This document shows positions 48,773-61,083 of a stretch of DNA of 64,000 nt, piece after piece. The notes under the pieces are model-generated. The model saw nothing but the letters and a program-made list of their open reading frames with translations. It had not been told where the DNA came from and ran no database searches. A program made the position numbers and the translations under genes. Source of the DNA: an uncultured bacterium (GTDB lineage: Bacteria; Actinomycetota; Actinomycetes; S36-B12; CAIYMF01); the NCBI GenBank assembly GCA_903826575.1, contig CAIKEU010000058.1, positions 52,900-116,899 on the forward strand, given 5' to 3'. Numbering within the stretch: position 1 is the stretch's first letter; the number at the start of each line of letters is the position of its first letter.

Positions 48773-50086
48773 GTGCCCAGCCGACGTTCTGCTGCCGACG
48801 TACGCACGTATGTGCTTGATACCTCGGTTCTGCTTTCTGATCCCCACGCGGTACTTCGGTTTGACGAACATGAGGTCGTCATTCCGGTGGTGGTTATCGT
48901 TGAACTCGAAGCCAAACGCTCGCATCCGGAGCTTGGGTACTTCGCGAGGCAAGCACTGAGATTCCTAGATGACATGCGGGTATCTCATGGCCGGCTTGAT
49001 CAACCGATGGCGGTCGGTTCGTCGGGCGGAACGCTGCGAGTTGAACTGAACCATACCGACGCGTCGATTCTTCCCAGTGGATTCCAGCTCGGTGATAACG
49101 ACACTAGGATCCTCGCGGTAGCCCGTAACCTCGCGGCGGAAGGTTGCGATGTTGTCTTGGTGTCGAAGGATCTTCCGATGCGCGTCAAGGCATCATCGGT
49201 GGGGCTCACCGCACAGGAGTACCGCGCCGAACTCGTCGTCGAAACGGGCTACACCGGCATGGTGGAACTCGATGTCGCTGGCGCCGATGTTGATCGTCTG
49301 TACGAGCAGGATCGGATCGATCTCGACGAGGCGCGTGATTTGCCATGTCACACAGGCGTTGTGCTGGTTTCGGAACGTGGCAGTGCGCTCGCCAGAGTGA
49401 CGCCGGATAAGCAGATCCGACTGGTGCGTGGTGACCGTGAGGCATTTGGATTGCACGGACGTAGTGCCGAACAGCGGGTGGCGCTTGATCTCCTGCTCGA
49501 TAACGAGGTTGGGATCGTGTCACTCGGCGGTCGGGCCGGAACGGGTAAGTCGGCCCTTGCACTGTGCGCCGGTCTTGAAGCTGTCTTAGAGCGTCGTCAG
49601 CACCGCAAGGTGATGGTCTTCAGGCCTCTGTACGCCGTGGGTGGTCAAGAACTTGGCTACCTGCCCGGCAGCGAGTCAGAGAAAATGTCGCCGTGGGGAC
49701 AGGCTGTGTTCGACACCCTGAGCGCATTGACTACGCAAGAGGTTGTTGAAGAGATTGTCGATCGTGGAATGCTTGAGGTGCTTCCACTGACACATATTCG
49801 CGGACGATCGCTGCACGATGCCTTCGTTATTGTCGATGAGGCTCAGTCACTTGAACGCAACGTTCTTTTGACGGTGCTGTCGCGCATTGGGCGGGACTCA
49901 CGAGTTGTGCTCACCCACGACGTTGCGCAGAGAGACAACCTTCGAGTTGGTCGTCACGATGGCGTGGTGGCGGTCGTGGAGAAACTGCGCGGCCACCCGT
50001 TGTTCGCCCACGTGACACTCACGCGCAGTGAGCGCAGCCCGATTGCTGCACTGGTAACGGAAATGCTTGAAGACCTGCCGGGATAA
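48773..50086 (+). CDS. PhoH-like ATPase with N-terminal PIN domain
   Basis: [19 protein letters not shown] (PIN), [20 protein letters not shown] Walker [22 protein letters not shown]. Confidence 0.94.
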   Translation: MPSRRSAADVRTYVLDTSVLLSDPHAVLRFDEHEVVIPVVVIVELEAKRSHPELGYFARQALRFLDDMRVSHGRLDQPMAVGSSGGTLRVELNHTDASILPSGFQLGDNDTRILAVARNLAAEGCDVVLVSKDLPMRVKASSVGLTAQEYRAELVVETGYTGMVELDVAGADVDRLYEQDRIDLDEARDLPCHTGVVLVSERGSALARVTPDKQIRLVRGDREAFGLHGRSAEQRVALDLLLDNEVGIVSLGGRAGTGKSALALCAGLEAVLERRQHRKVMVFRPLYAVGGQELGYLPGSESEKMSPWGQAVFDTLSALTTQEVVEEIVDRGMLEVLPLTHIRGRSLHDAFVIVDEAQSLERNVLLTVLSRIGRDSRVVLTHDVAQRDNLRVGRHDGVVAVVEKLRGHPLFAHVTLTRSERSPIAALVTEMLEDLPG

Positions 50087-50121
50087 ACGCGTGGCTAACC
50101 GAATCATCGGTCGGTCAAACG

Positions 50122-50167
50122 ACGAAAGCGTCGAACCACCTGGATTCAGGTAGTTCGACGCTTTCGT
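50122..50167. terminator. Long bidirectional terminator hairpin between convergent genes
   Basis: acgaaagcgtcgaac / gttcgacgctttcgt 15-bp stem with a smaller acct/aggt helix at the tip. Confidence 0.85.
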
Positions 50168-50184
50168 TTGGGGTACTCCGACGA

Positions 50185-50787
50185 CTACTTATCGTCGTTA
50201 AGGTGAAGGCGCTCTGAGGCTGCGTGTAGTCGATCTGAGAATGCGTCAAAGCGATCGAAGATGAGCACTCCGAGGACGAGAAGAGCGGTGAGGAACGTTG
50301 TCGTCGTGTTCTGGAATGCCGGATCAAGACCGTTCCACTTGCTGTTCAAGTACATGACGAACCAGTTGCCACCAACGGTGATGAATCCGAAGAAGAAGAC
50401 CAGCAAGCCCGTGGTTACGCCAAGCATGGTCAGGCGCTGTGCGTTGCCCCAGCCGGTGCGGTTCGTTGCGTTCTTGAGTCCAACGATGCCAGCCCACGTG
50501 AGCAGGATTCCGGTAAGGGATTCCATGGCGATCAGACCGACATAGGCCAAAACATGGAACCAGTTGGCGTTGATTGCGCGCCATTCGAAGCCACTGTTAT
50601 CAAAGACGCCATCGAGGGACAGAACTCCCTGGACGAAAACCCAGTTGCTTTGCGGGTTCGTGATGTTGTCAAAGGCTACGACGAGGAAGTATGCGGCTTG
50701 CATAAGCACGGCGCCACTGGCCACGCTGCGCAGGACTCGACCGAGATCCCAACTGTTCGCGCTATCAATACTGGTGGTGTTCGACAT
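50185..50787 (-). CDS. DUF2165-like small integral membrane protein
   Basis: 4-TM; FFFGFITVGGNWFVMYLNSKWNGLDPAFQN. Confidence 0.75.
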   Translation of the reverse strand: MSNTTSIDSANSWDLGRVLRSVASGAVLMQAAYFLVVAFDNITNPQSNWVFVQGVLSLDGVFDNSGFEWRAINANWFHVLAYVGLIAMESLTGILLTWAGIVGLKNATNRTGWGNAQRLTMLGVTTGLLVFFFGFITVGGNWFVMYLNSKWNGLDPAFQNTTTTFLTALLVLGVLIFDRFDAFSDRLHAASERLHLNDDK

Positions 50788-50913
50788 GGATTCTCCTTGG
50801 AAATGAAAGGCTGCCATGCCGACGGTAGAGGTAGTGAACGCTCTTGTCCTGCAACATTCACGCTATTCGCGAAAGAATTTCCCCATTGGAAATGCCTCGT
50901 TCGCTTTCCAGAA

Positions 50914-52578
50914 CTACTCCGCGGAGCGAACGCGAATTGTTGATGCGATTGGACGCAGGGTCTCGGCGAAGAAATCGTTGCCCTTGTCATCGACGACGAC
51001 GAACGCAGGGAAATCCTCAACTTCGATCTTCCAGACAGCTTCCATGCCGTTTTCCGGGAAGTCGATGACCTCGACGTGCTTGATGCAGTCCTGCGCCAAG
51101 CGCGCAGCCGGGCCGCCAATCGACCCCAGGTAGAAACCGCCATTGTCTTGGCACGCTTGGGTGACCGACTTGCTGCGGTTACCCTTCGCGAGCATCACCA
51201 TCGAACCGCCAGCCTTTTGGAACTGGTCTACGTACGAATCCATACGTCCGGCAGTCGTCGGCCCGAACGAGCCGGAGACCATACCTTCCGGGGTCTTAGC
51301 GGGGCCCGCATAGTAGACGGCATGATCACGCAAATACGACGGCATTGGCTCGCCGGCGTCAAGCATGTCCTTGATGCGCGCGTGGGCGATGTCGCGGGCG
51401 ACGACCAAAGGCCCGGAAAGTGACAGTCGTGTCTTGACGGGGTATCGCGATAGTTCCGCCCGGATCTCGTCCATTGGTCGGGACAGGTCAATGTGCACAA
51501 CATCGTCGTCAAGGTGGGCGTCGGTGACCTCTGGAAGAAAGCGCGCGGGGTCGGTTTCCAACTGCTCGAGGTAAACCCCTTCAGGGGTGATCTTTCCCAT
51601 CACTTGACGGTCAGCCGAGCAGCTGACGGCGATCGCGATAGGGCAGGAGGCACCGTGTCTTGGCAGGCGAACCACCCGTACGTCATGGCAGAAGTACTTA
51701 CCCCCAAACTGCGCGCCAATCCCGAAATCCCTTGTCATCTGAAGGACTTCGGATTCCATCTCGAGATCGCGGAAGGCGTGCCCGCTTGGTGATCCGGAGG
51801 TGGGTAGTGAGTCGAGATAGCGAGCGCTTGCGTACTTCGCCGTTTTGAGCGCGAACTCGGCGCTTGTTCCGCCGATGACGATCGCGAGGTGGTAGGGAGG
51901 GCAGGCTGAGGTGCCGATCGTTCGCAGGTTCTCGTCGAGGAATGCTCGCATCGCGGTGGGATTGAGGACCGCCTTTGTCTGTTGGTACAGCAAACTCTTG
52001 TTCGCTGAACCGCCACCTTTGGCCATGAAGAGGAACTTGTAGGAATTCTCGTGGCCAACTTCGGTGTCTGCGTATAACTCGATCTGTGCCGGCAGGTTGT
52101 TGCCAGTGTTGCGCTCTTCCCACATCGTGATTGGGGCGAGTTGCGAGTAGCGCAGGTTGAGGCGCGTGAACGCGTCGAACACGCCGCGGCTGATTGAACG
52201 CTCGTCGTCGCCGGGAGTGAGGACCTGCTGTCCGCGTTTACCCATCACAATGATGGTCCCGGTGTCTTGGCACATCGGAAGGACACCTCCTGCGGAGATG
52301 TTCACGTTGCGGAGTAAGTCCCGTGCGACGAAGCGGTCGTTGGGGGAGGCCTCGGGGTCGTCGATGATTGCCCTAAGTTGGGCAAGATGCCCTGGTCGCA
52401 GGAAGTGCTGCATATCGTGGACGGCGGTCTCGGTCAGCGCACGCAAAACCTCAGGCTGGACGGTGAGGAAGGTTCTTCCCGCGACCTCGATCGTGCCAAC
52501 TCCCTCGGTTGTTAGGAGCCGATACGGAGTTTGGTCTGGGCCGATGGGAAGCATCTCGGAATAGTCGAACTCAGGCAT
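50914..52578 (-). CDS. Class I (iron-sulfur) fumarate hydratase
   Basis: [72 protein letters not shown]. Confidence 0.94.
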   Translation of the reverse strand: MPEFDYSEMLPIGPDQTPYRLLTTEGVGTIEVAGRTFLTVQPEVLRALTETAVHDMQHFLRPGHLAQLRAIIDDPEASPNDRFVARDLLRNVNISAGGVLPMCQDTGTIIVMGKRGQQVLTPGDDERSISRGVFDAFTRLNLRYSQLAPITMWEERNTGNNLPAQIELYADTEVGHENSYKFLFMAKGGGSANKSLLYQQTKAVLNPTAMRAFLDENLRTIGTSACPPYHLAIVIGGTSAEFALKTAKYASARYLDSLPTSGSPSGHAFRDLEMESEVLQMTRDFGIGAQFGGKYFCHDVRVVRLPRHGASCPIAIAVSCSADRQVMGKITPEGVYLEQLETDPARFLPEVTDAHLDDDVVHIDLSRPMDEIRAELSRYPVKTRLSLSGPLVVARDIAHARIKDMLDAGEPMPSYLRDHAVYYAGPAKTPEGMVSGSFGPTTAGRMDSYVDQFQKAGGSMVMLAKGNRSKSVTQACQDNGGFYLGSIGGPAARLAQDCIKHVEVIDFPENGMEAVWKIEVEDFPAFVVVDDKGNDFFAETLRPIASTIRVRSAE

Positions 52579-52625
52579 GTCAACAGCGTAAGCCCTTCTC
52601 TCGGCCGCATGGTGAGTGGAACGGG

Positions 52626-53459
52626 CTAGTCGATCAATGTGCGACGAAGAGCACGTACAGATAGGGCGCACATGATTGCTGCAAAGATCGTCAGCGCGGC
52701 CACGTGACCAAGGTCCTTTTCTAACTGCCAGCCGAAAACTGCATCACGGACCAGATTGACGCAGTGATAAAGCGGGTTGGCTAGTGCAAGGCTCTGTACC
52801 CACTGGGGGAGGTTGCTCAGTGGGAAGTAGATGCCGGCCAGAAGGAATAGCGGAGTTACCAGCGCACTCTGAACGTAGGTGAACGCGTCCATGCTAGGAA
52901 CGATCCCACTGAACCATTGACCCATGAAAGCGAAACCGAGACCGGTCAGGAAACAGATGAACGGGATTGCGAGCATCCCCCATGACGGTGGCAAGCCAAA
53001 CAGCATCGCAATCAGAAGAGGTGCACAGCCGAAGACGCCAGCCTTGACAGCGATCCATGTGCCTTCAGCCATGAACAGTTCCGGCACATCCACCGGGGTA
53101 GCCAAGATGCCGTCGTACGTTTTCCAATAAAAACGTTTGACATATGTATCGTACATTCCGGCGAAGATGCTCGAGAAAAGAACAGCGGTCGCCACGGTTC
53201 CGGTGCCCACGAACTGGATGTACGGAATTCCCTGCACTGAGGCTACTAGTGCGCCAAGCCCGAATCCAAAGGCGATGAGATTGATGGTCGGCTCGACGAT
53301 CGAGCCGAATGTCGTCGCTGGCCAGGATCGACGAAACAAAGTAGCTTCGCGCTGGAAAACGCCTGAGAAAGCTGTGGTTTCGACGGCTCGAAGCGGCGGG
53401 GAATCGGCGGCGGTCGGAATGGGTGTCGATGCTGACGCAGGGCTTTCGTCGATGGTCAT
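52626..53459 (-). CDS. ABC-2 type transporter permease
   Basis: TM-rich; [33 protein letters not shown]. Confidence 0.9.
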   Translation of the reverse strand: MTIDESPASASTPIPTAADSPPLRAVETTAFSGVFQREATLFRRSWPATTFGSIVEPTINLIAFGFGLGALVASVQGIPYIQFVGTGTVATAVLFSSIFAGMYDTYVKRFYWKTYDGILATPVDVPELFMAEGTWIAVKAGVFGCAPLLIAMLFGLPPSWGMLAIPFICFLTGLGFAFMGQWFSGIVPSMDAFTYVQSALVTPLFLLAGIYFPLSNLPQWVQSLALANPLYHCVNLVRDAVFGWQLEKDLGHVAALTIFAAIMCALSVRALRRTLID

Positions 53460-53466
53460 GATGTTC

Positions 53467-54417
53467 TTAACCCTCCAGTCGCTCGCCCGTTAACCGGACA
53501 AAAACATCTTCAAGGTTTGCAGGACGACGAAGTGCCTCGCCGAACTGTTCGATTACGTGAAGGGGGATTGCTTCAGCGCGAAGTACAGACACAGTCGGCC
53601 CGGTGCGTCGACTCGGAAAACCAAGCTCATCACATCGACGCTCGATCATGGTGAGACGGTCAGGTGAGCCGAAACACTCGAGAGCCTCGACCCCGGCATA
53701 TTGCGCAACGAGAGCTGATGGGGCGCCTTGGGCAATCACCCGGCCGTGTGACACAACCGCTACGTCGTCGCAGAGACGCTCGGCTTCCTCGATGTAGTGA
53801 GTGGACATGAGGACCGTGACACCTGACGACCGTAGGCCGTCGATCAGAGTCCAGATGTCACCGCGGATCTGTGGGTCAAGGCCGACGGTTGGCTCATCGA
53901 GCAGTACCAGGCTCGGCTGATGCACAAGCGATCTAGCAATCAGAAGACGACGGCGCATGCCGCCGGAAAGGGTCGAGGCTTTTGCATCCGCTCGATCGGT
54001 CAATTGCGCTGCAGCTAGGACCCGATCGACAGCTTGTTCCCGATCGCGTCGATGCACTCGCAGTAGTGTTGCCCAGATCGAGACGTTTTGGCGGCAGGTC
54101 AGTTCTTCGTCGAGGTTTTCGCGCTGAGGCACCACGCCCATCCGAGCGCGAGCTTGCTTACTCTGTTTCGGAACGCTCAACCCAAGCACTCTGATATCGC
54201 CGCTATCAGGTAGTGCCTGACCGGTGAGCATGCGCATCGTTGTTGACTTACCGGCACCGTTTGGCCCGAGGAGGCCCATGCAAATCCCGCGTGGCACATC
54301 AAGTGTCAGTCCGTTAACTGCTCTGGTTTCGCCGAATGTCTTGACGACATTCGATAATGCAATTGCATGACCGTCAGACTGATCGTTAGCGGTGAGGTGT
54401 TCAAGCGAACTGGTCAC
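53467..54417 (-). CDS. ABC transporter ATP-binding protein (NodI/DrrA-like)
   Basis: GLLGPNGAGKSTTMRMLTG, LSGGMRRRLLIARSLV, VLLDEPTVGLDPQ. Confidence 0.93.
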   Translation of the reverse strand: MTSSLEHLTANDQSDGHAIALSNVVKTFGETRAVNGLTLDVPRGICMGLLGPNGAGKSTTMRMLTGQALPDSGDIRVLGLSVPKQSKQARARMGVVPQRENLDEELTCRQNVSIWATLLRVHRRDREQAVDRVLAAAQLTDRADAKASTLSGGMRRRLLIARSLVHQPSLVLLDEPTVGLDPQIRGDIWTLIDGLRSSGVTVLMSTHYIEEAERLCDDVAVVSHGRVIAQGAPSALVAQYAGVEALECFGSPDRLTMIERRCDELGFPSRRTGPTVSVLRAEAIPLHVIEQFGEALRRPANLEDVFVRLTGERLEG

Positions 54418-54455
54418 GAACGTGTCCTAGGTGAATGGCGAAAAGTGATGGGTAA

Positions 54456-55469
54456 CTAAATCGCGTTCTCGAAGTCGACAACCGCGTACTTGCTGAGTTT
54501 GGAAATCCAGTGCTCACTCTTGACTTCGCGGATTGTTCCGCTCTTGCCTCGCATCACGATTGAATGCGTTGTTGCCTTGCCGCCGACGTAGCGAACGCCC
54601 TCAAGAAGTTCACCGTCGGTCAGTCCGGTTGCAACAAAGAAGACGTTATCGCTGGTGACTAGGTCGTCGGTTGTGAGAACACGGGTGAGGTCGTGTCCGG
54701 CGTCAAGTGCGAGCTGACGTTCGGCTTCGTCGCGAGGCCACAACTTGCCTTGAATGACCCCACCCAGACATTTGATGGCGCATGCGGAAATGACGCCCTC
54801 GGGTGTCCCGCCAATCCCGAGAAGTAGATCGACGCCGGTGCCGTGACGGGTGGCCATGATCGCCCCTGCAACGTCGCCATCGGTGATGAACTTGATGCGT
54901 GCGCCCGCAGACCGAATTTCTTGAACCATTGCCTCGTGGCGTGGGCGGTCCAAGATGACAACCGTCAGGTCTTCGATTCGATCACCTTTTGCCTTGGCAA
55001 TCTTGGCAAGGTTATCTGCGACAGGTGCCTCGATGTCGACCACGCCAGCGGATTCGGGGCCGGTTACGAGCTTCTCCATGTAAAACACCGCGCTCGGGTC
55101 GTACATCGTGCCGCGCTCGCTCACGGCCAAAACCGACAGCGCGTTCGGCATTCCTTTGGCGCACAGTGTCGTTCCGTCGATGGGATCGACAGCGACGTCA
55201 ACTTCAGCGCCCGTCCCGTCACCAACCTGCTCGCCGTTGAACAACATTGGCGCGTCGTCCTTTTCGCCTTCGCCGATGACGACAATACCGTGCATGGATA
55301 CGGACTGAACCAACATGCGCATTGCGTTCACTGCTGCGCCATCAGCGCCGTTCTTATCGCCGCGACCTACCCAGCGCGCCGCTGCCATCGCAGCGGCCTC
55401 GGTTACTCGGACGAGTTCGAGAGCGAGATTGCGGTCAGGGGTCTCCGCGGTGTGTATCGGATCGGACAT
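54456..55469 (-). CDS. glpX: Class II fructose-1,6-bisphosphatase
   Basis: [59 protein letters not shown]. Confidence 0.95.
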   Translation of the reverse strand: MSDPIHTAETPDRNLALELVRVTEAAAMAAARWVGRGDKNGADGAAVNAMRMLVQSVSMHGIVVIGEGEKDDAPMLFNGEQVGDGTGAEVDVAVDPIDGTTLCAKGMPNALSVLAVSERGTMYDPSAVFYMEKLVTGPESAGVVDIEAPVADNLAKIAKAKGDRIEDLTVVILDRPRHEAMVQEIRSAGARIKFITDGDVAGAIMATRHGTGVDLLLGIGGTPEGVISACAIKCLGGVIQGKLWPRDEAERQLALDAGHDLTRVLTTDDLVTSDNVFFVATGLTDGELLEGVRYVGGKATTHSIVMRGKSGTIREVKSEHWISKLSKYAVVDFENAI

Positions 55470-55634
55470 GCAGGTGCTCCCTATCGGCCGGATTCAGCCA
55501 CAATGGCGTGCCCTCACTGTAGTAGACAGTTGCTATAGGGGTAGACAGTTGCGTTAGGCGGCGATCCTGCGGTTACGGGATGCGAGGCAGTGCCCGAGGA
55601 GGTGGAAAGCCGGGGTATCCCGCAGACTAGGGTC

Positions 55635-56222
55635 ATGGACCAAGGACCTGTGGGGCACCAACTCGCCGATGATCCGGAGGTGATTGCCGCTGATCGAGCC
55701 GAACGTAGCCGTAAGCGCGGTCGGCAGACAGTGCGCGACATGGTGCTGTCCATGCTGGTTGTCACGGGAGCCGTGGCGCTGCTGTTCCTGCCTTGGAATC
55801 ACCGAAATGTTGATCCGGTGAAGGTCGTGGACCCGGCCGCGACGGTGGCTAGGGCTAGGGCGTCGGTTTCGTGGCCAGTTCTAACACCTCACCTGCCGGC
55901 GACCTGGCGTTGTACAAGTGCGCGAATCGACACCGCCGGTGACGCACAGCCGATCGTACATCTGGGGTACTTAACTCCGGACACCCGCTACGTCGGAATC
56001 GAAGAATCAGCCACGAAGGAAACCTCGTTCGTTCACGACGCAGTTGTGGGTGGGCTTCCGGCAGGTACGTCCACAATCAACGGGGTTACTTGGACTCGCT
56101 ATGAGTCTGCAGATGGGGTTCAGAAGTCTTTGGTTCAGCAAGCGAATGCAGCTACGTACGTAGTGAACGCACAAGCCGACTGGTCTGATTTGGAGACTTT
56201 TGCCCGGTCGCTTGCTCGGTAA
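55635..56222 (+). CDS. DUF4245-like membrane-anchored protein
   Basis: Single TM MVLSMLVVTGAVALLFLPW then SWPVLTPHLPATWRCTSARI. Confidence 0.75.
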   Translation: MDQGPVGHQLADDPEVIAADRAERSRKRGRQTVRDMVLSMLVVTGAVALLFLPWNHRNVDPVKVVDPAATVARARASVSWPVLTPHLPATWRCTSARIDTAGDAQPIVHLGYLTPDTRYVGIEESATKETSFVHDAVVGGLPAGTSTINGVTWTRYESADGVQKSLVQQANAATYVVNAQADWSDLETFARSLAR

Positions 56223-56432
56223 CTACTCCGAGGTGGCTTCGGCAGGATTGCGTACGGAATCTAGCCGCGCCCGAGCTTGGTCTAGCCAGGTTTGGCAGAT
56301 GGCGGCTAGTTCCTCTCCGCGTTCCCAGAGGCTGAGCGACTCCTCAAGACTCGTGCCACCGGCTTCGAGTCGACGAACTACGTCCGTCAACTCGTCTCGA
56401 GCGGCTTCAAATCCTATGGGCTGATCGGTCAT
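56223..56432 (-). CDS. xseB: Exodeoxyribonuclease VII small subunit
   Basis: GFEAARDELTDVVRRLEAGGTSLEESLSLWERGEELAAICQTWLDQARARL. Confidence 0.93.
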   Translation of the reverse strand: MTDQPIGFEAARDELTDVVRRLEAGGTSLEESLSLWERGEELAAICQTWLDQARARLDSVRNPAEATSE

Positions 56433-56448
56433 GGGATCACAATACGGC

Positions 56449-57660
56449 TTACCCGCCGGTGCTGGTGGCGTGGAATTCGCCACTGGCTACATGAATTCTG
56501 AGGCGTGCGCCCACTTCAACGTCGTGTGCGTCGCGAACGACAGATCCCTTCGCGTCGCGCACGACTGCGTAGCCGCGATCCAATGTTGCCGCTGGTGACA
56601 GCGCTTTGACTTGTGCGCGGCCATACGTGATGTCGTCTTGCGCACGGTCAAGGGCGTGGGATAGGGACCGACGTGATCGGTCACGCAGTTGCTCTATGTT
56701 CCTGCGCGGCACGTCGAGTAAGACATGTGGGTCCGCCAAAACGGGCCGGGCGCGGACGGCATCAAGCCACGACAGGCTCTGATCAATTCGTTGACGTAAC
56801 GCCCGCTCGGCTCGGTTGCGTAAGTCGGAAACGATGTGGAGTTGCTCAGCCACGTCTGGAACGACTTTGCGAGCCGCGTCGGTTGGTGTCGACGCTCGTA
56901 CGTCGGCGACGAGATCGAGAAGCGGAGAGTCCTTTTCGTGACCGATCGCCGAAATGACGGGCGTTTTGGCCCTTGAAACGGCGCGTAATAATCCCTCGTC
57001 ACTGAACGGAAGTAAGTCCTCAACGGAACCACCGCCGCGGGTGATGATGATGACGTCTACGTCGTTCGAGGCGTCCAATTCAGTCAACGCTGCAGTCACC
57101 TCGGATACCGCTCGCACACCTTGGACGGCGACCTCACGGATCTCGAACATCGCGCCGGGCCATCTGCGATGGGCATTCTCAACCACATCTCGTTCGGCAT
57201 CGCTGTTGCGCCCGCAAATGAGGCCGATGATTCGTGGCACGAAAGGTAGCGGCCGCTTGCGCGAATCGTCGAACAGTCCCTCGGATGCGAGCAGGTTCTT
57301 GCGAGCTTCGAGTTGGGCGAGTAGTTCGCCGATGCCAACTGGACGAATCTCGGTCGCTCGAAAGGACAAATTGCCACGTTGAACGAAGTACTCGGCCTTG
57401 GCGTTCACAATGACGCGCTGACCCTCGGCGAGCGGGGGCGTGCTGCTATCCACGAGACGGGTTGGCGCCGTGACCGAGATAGACACGTCAGCCTCTGTGT
57501 CGCGAAGCGTCAAGAACACGGTGCTCATGCCCGGACGCCTGTTGAGTTGGGCGATTTGACCTTCAATCCAGACTGAGCCAAGTCGGGCCACCCACTCTTC
57601 GACCGCGCGCGCGATTGTTCGCACCGCTGCTGGTGCTTCGGGTGAGGTCGAAAGGGCCAT
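56449..57660 (-). CDS. xseA: Exodeoxyribonuclease VII large subunit
   Basis: VWIEGQIAQLNRRPGMSTVFLTLRD, VIIITRGGGSVEDLLPFSDE, PVISAIGHEKDSPLLDLVADVRASTPTDAA. Confidence 0.95.
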   Translation of the reverse strand: MALSTSPEAPAAVRTIARAVEEWVARLGSVWIEGQIAQLNRRPGMSTVFLTLRDTEADVSISVTAPTRLVDSSTPPLAEGQRVIVNAKAEYFVQRGNLSFRATEIRPVGIGELLAQLEARKNLLASEGLFDDSRKRPLPFVPRIIGLICGRNSDAERDVVENAHRRWPGAMFEIREVAVQGVRAVSEVTAALTELDASNDVDVIIITRGGGSVEDLLPFSDEGLLRAVSRAKTPVISAIGHEKDSPLLDLVADVRASTPTDAARKVVPDVAEQLHIVSDLRNRAERALRQRIDQSLSWLDAVRARPVLADPHVLLDVPRRNIEQLRDRSRRSLSHALDRAQDDITYGRAQVKALSPAATLDRGYAVVRDAKGSVVRDAHDVEVGARLRIHVASGEFHATSTGG

Positions 57661-57719
57661 AACTCCAGAGCCTAGGGTGCAAACGGGCCGATTGTCGGTG
57701 GGCGGCATACGATGGTGGT

Positions 57720-58715
57720 GTGGATCAACACAGTGTCGCCCCGAATTCGGCCCTAGAGGCTACTGCTAAGCGTGTGCTGCTCGCTGCCCCTCGGGGGTAC
57801 TGCGCTGGTGTCGACCGAGCAGTGGAAACCGTTGAGAAGGCCTTGGAAGTTCACGGTGCGCCGGTATATGTGCGTAAGGAGATCGTCCACAACAAGTACG
57901 TAGTTGAGACACTTGAGCAACGTGGGGCCATATTCGTAGACGAAACTGACGAGGTTCCCGAGGGTGCTCTCGTTGTCTTTAGCGCCCACGGAGTGGCTCC
58001 GTCCGTTCATGAGGAGGCGGCGGCCCGACATCTGCGGACGATCGATGCGACGTGCCCACTCGTGACCAAGGTCCACCAAGAGGCGCGGAGGTTCGCGGAC
58101 GAGGGGTACAAAATTCTCCTCATCGGCCACGAGGGCCACGAAGAAGTCGTCGGCACCATGGGTGAAGCCCCAGATGCGATGACCCTTGTTGATGGTCCGG
58201 CACATGCTGATGACGTCAATTTTGACGTCGGGGACAAGGTGATCTGGTTATCGCAGACCACCCTGTCTGTGGACGAGACCATCGAAACTGTCCACCGCCT
58301 TAAGGCGCGTTTGCCAATGCTGGAAGATCCGCCGAGCGATGACATTTGCTATGCCACTCAGAATCGTCAGGCAGCCGTAAAGAAAATCGCAGCGCAATGT
58401 GATGTGATGATTGTCGTTGGCAGTGGTAACTCATCGAACTCAGTTCGACTAGTCGAAGTAGCTCTCGACGCTGGGGCTGCGGCTTCGTACCGCGTTGACT
58501 ATGCAGCGGAGCTAGAAGAATCGTGGTTTGACGGGGCGGAAACGATTGGCGTGACGAGTGGTGCCTCTGTGCCAGAGATCCTCGTCGCTGCGGTGCTGGA
58601 CTGGCTGGCCGAACGCGGTTGGGCGGACGTCCAGGAAGTAACGGCAGCGGAGGAGCGGTTGACGTTCGCGTTGCCGCGCGAACTGCGCAAGGATCTGAAA
58701 GCTGCCCAATCCTAG
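57720..58715 (+). CDS. ispH: 4-hydroxy-3-methylbut-2-enyl diphosphate reductase
   Basis: [63 protein letters not shown]. Confidence 0.96.
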   Translation: MDQHSVAPNSALEATAKRVLLAAPRGYCAGVDRAVETVEKALEVHGAPVYVRKEIVHNKYVVETLEQRGAIFVDETDEVPEGALVVFSAHGVAPSVHEEAAARHLRTIDATCPLVTKVHQEARRFADEGYKILLIGHEGHEEVVGTMGEAPDAMTLVDGPAHADDVNFDVGDKVIWLSQTTLSVDETIETVHRLKARLPMLEDPPSDDICYATQNRQAAVKKIAAQCDVMIVVGSGNSSNSVRLVEVALDAGAAASYRVDYAAELEESWFDGAETIGVTSGASVPEILVAAVLDWLAERGWADVQEVTAAEERLTFALPRELRKDLKAAQS

Positions 58716-59788
58716 GCTTGGCGACGTCGCCAAAACGCAATAGCAGCGCAAATCGCTGTCGCGCCGATTATCCACAGCGCGTTGACGGCTAAGCTTCGGA
58801 AGATCATGTAGCCCTCGCGGACGAACCATGACCCACTCGATCCACGCGTAAGCTGCCCTGCCGTCAGTGTCGCGGCCATGAAGCCAAGCGGAGCCAAGAT
58901 TGCCGGCGCCCACACGTCGGTCACACGGACGTTGATCGCTGCGTAGATTGACGAGGCGACTAAGGCGATGCCGGTTAGCCAGCCCAGGCGATGGTTGAGC
59001 AGGGCATCGACAAAACCAACCAATACCGTGGCCGCGATGATGACAACTGCAGCGCCGTTATACGTGAGACCTGCTGGGTGAGCTGACGGACGCAGGGCTC
59101 GTCTTGGCGACGATGCCGAACTCTCGTCCGCGTTTGGTGAAGTCTCGGCTTCGGATGTGTTTTCACGTGCGTACGTGGCGGCTGCAGAACGATCTCGTGG
59201 ATCGGTGAGCGGTTCTGCGGGGCTGGATGTCGAGATTATTGGCTGACTGGTCCTAGCGTCCGGGGTGATTCGTATCGCGCCCGCGCTTGCCCCTGCCAAG
59301 GCTGGGATCGCCATCGCCGCGGCTGGTCCTTGTGCTCCAGCTGATCGATACAGACGACCAGACGAAACGCGGGATGTTGCAGAACCGGCCCCTGTGGCAA
59401 ATGCATCAAGTGGAGGTACAAATTCGGGTGCGTAGTCATTGTCTAATGGCAAGTTTTGGGCAATCTCTGCGTTAGCGCCTTCAGCTTCCAAAGGCTGGAC
59501 TGCGCCAATGACGTTGACGTTGCTCATGTGACGTTCAGAAACTGCCAACTCTGGTGCAGGGCGTGCGTCGGGCGATGAATCGACAGGTGTAACGAAGTCG
59601 GGAAGATCAAAATCGTCGGGCCAGACTGCACGTTCCTCGCTGCTGTCCCGATCGGTGGGCTGCGGCGTCGCGACCTCACTCGGCTGCGGGTGCGCTGGAA
59701 CGTCAGGATCTTCGAACAAGTCGTCGAAGGACGGCGCAATGCGGTCCTCATCGTTGCTCACTGCCCACACGTTACGTGATTGCGTCAT
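58712..59788 (-). CDS. DUF6542-like C-terminal 4-TM protein with long disordered N-terminus
   Basis: Acidic/S/P-rich N-term, C-term [58 protein letters not shown]. Confidence 0.65.
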   Translation of the reverse strand: MTQSRNVWAVSNDEDRIAPSFDDLFEDPDVPAHPQPSEVATPQPTDRDSSEERAVWPDDFDLPDFVTPVDSSPDARPAPELAVSERHMSNVNVIGAVQPLEAEGANAEIAQNLPLDNDYAPEFVPPLDAFATGAGSATSRVSSGRLYRSAGAQGPAAAMAIPALAGASAGAIRITPDARTSQPIISTSSPAEPLTDPRDRSAAATYARENTSEAETSPNADESSASSPRRALRPSAHPAGLTYNGAAVVIIAATVLVGFVDALLNHRLGWLTGIALVASSIYAAINVRVTDVWAPAILAPLGFMAATLTAGQLTRGSSGSWFVREGYMIFRSLAVNALWIIGATAICAAIAFWRRRQA

Positions 59789-59899
59789 TGGATTCGAGCG
59801 TAGGTCGCCTTTATGAACCTGAGTCTTCATGTGAATTTCAACCTTCACGTGCCGTCGAGTCCGTGTAGGTGACCCGAACGTTCGGCAAAAGTCTCGACT

Positions 59900-61027
59900 T
59901 CATGACGCTTCCACGTTGGGTGACGCCTCTGCGTGGGGAAATTCAGCGGCAGAGTCGGAGTTGTCGATTATGACTGGCCGGGTGGAGGTGTGAATAAGCC
60001 GAGGCTCGGGTAGTCCTGCATCGTCAGTTTCGTTCGACTCGACAGCTCCGAGGTTGGCAAGTCTGCGCGCTGACACGAGAACGCGTGACTCGTAGGAGCC
60101 GATTGAGCTGTTGTAGTGCCCAATCGCCGAGTCGAGGGCTGATCCAATTTTCGCTAGGTGAGTGCCGAAGGTGGCCAGTCGAGTGTGCAGGTCGCGCGCC
60201 AGCGATTGCACCTCGCGCACGTTGCGTACGGCCGCGTCCTGCCGCCAGGTGTAGGCCACGGTTCGGAGTAGTGCCAATAATGTTGTCGGGGTTGCTATCA
60301 CGATGTTGCGGGAAAACGCGTATTCCAGGAGATCTGGTTTCTGTTCCAGTGCATGCGAAAGGAATGCTTCCGCGGGTAGGAACAGGACGACGAATTCCGG
60401 CGAGTTGTAGCGCTGCCAGTACTCCTTTGCGGCGAGCCGGTCGACGTGACTTTGAACGTCATTAGCGTGCTTGTTCAAGTAGTAACCAGTCTGCTCATCA
60501 TCGTTGGCCTCCGCCGCGTCAATGAACGACGACAGTGGCACCTTGGAGTCGATAACGATGTTTCTCTCATCTGCAAGGTTCACGACGAGGTCTGGGCGTA
60601 ACAGTTCACCGGCGTCGTCCCGGGTGGATGACTGCTCGTCGAAATCAACGTGCGACATCATGCCCGCCGACTCGACCAGTCGTCGTAGTTGCACTTCACC
60701 CCATCTCCCTCTTACCTCTGAGCGCCTGAGCGCGTTGACGAGCTTGCCGGTTTCGAAACGGAGGTTGTCCGCGCCGAGGGCCGTTGCGCGAATTTGCTCA
60801 CGCAATTCGGCATGTGCGTACGCACGGTCGCGCTCGGTACGTGCCAAATCTGCAGCCACGCGTGCGAGGGTGTCGTTGACTGGTCGCACGAGGGCATCCA
60901 CAGCGGCGCGCTCGGCGGCCAATGACGAATCAGCCGGGGCCGAAAGTCGCAAACTGATCAGGACAACGCCTGCGCCGAGAGCCACGCCAATGACAAGTGC
61001 GATCAAAAGGGGAAGAAGTTCGCTCAT
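59900..61027 (-). CDS. rmuC: DNA recombination protein RmuC
   Basis: LVNALRRSEVRGRWGEVQLRRLVESAGM, NIVIDSKVPLSSFIDA, VVLFLPAEAFLSHAL; start trimmed to MSELLPLLIALV. Confidence 0.9.
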   Translation of the reverse strand: MSELLPLLIALVIGVALGAGVVLISLRLSAPADSSLAAERAAVDALVRPVNDTLARVAADLARTERDRAYAHAELREQIRATALGADNLRFETGKLVNALRRSEVRGRWGEVQLRRLVESAGMMSHVDFDEQSSTRDDAGELLRPDLVVNLADERNIVIDSKVPLSSFIDAAEANDDEQTGYYLNKHANDVQSHVDRLAAKEYWQRYNSPEFVVLFLPAEAFLSHALEQKPDLLEYAFSRNIVIATPTTLLALLRTVAYTWRQDAAVRNVREVQSLARDLHTRLATFGTHLAKIGSALDSAIGHYNSSIGSYESRVLVSARRLANLGAVESNETDDAGLPEPRLIHTSTRPVIIDNSDSAAEFPHAEASPNVEAS

Positions 61028-61083
61028 GCCACTATGTTGGCGGCAACCACTGACATCCAGCCCGGCCACAGCCGTCACCCGGT

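Noticed and set aside
15877-54417. Two Drr-like ABC exporter pairs (15877-17744; 52626-54417) as a possible duplicated resistance island
   Set aside because: Opposite orientation and gene order, different sequences; common actinobacterial family with no sign of a recent duplication.
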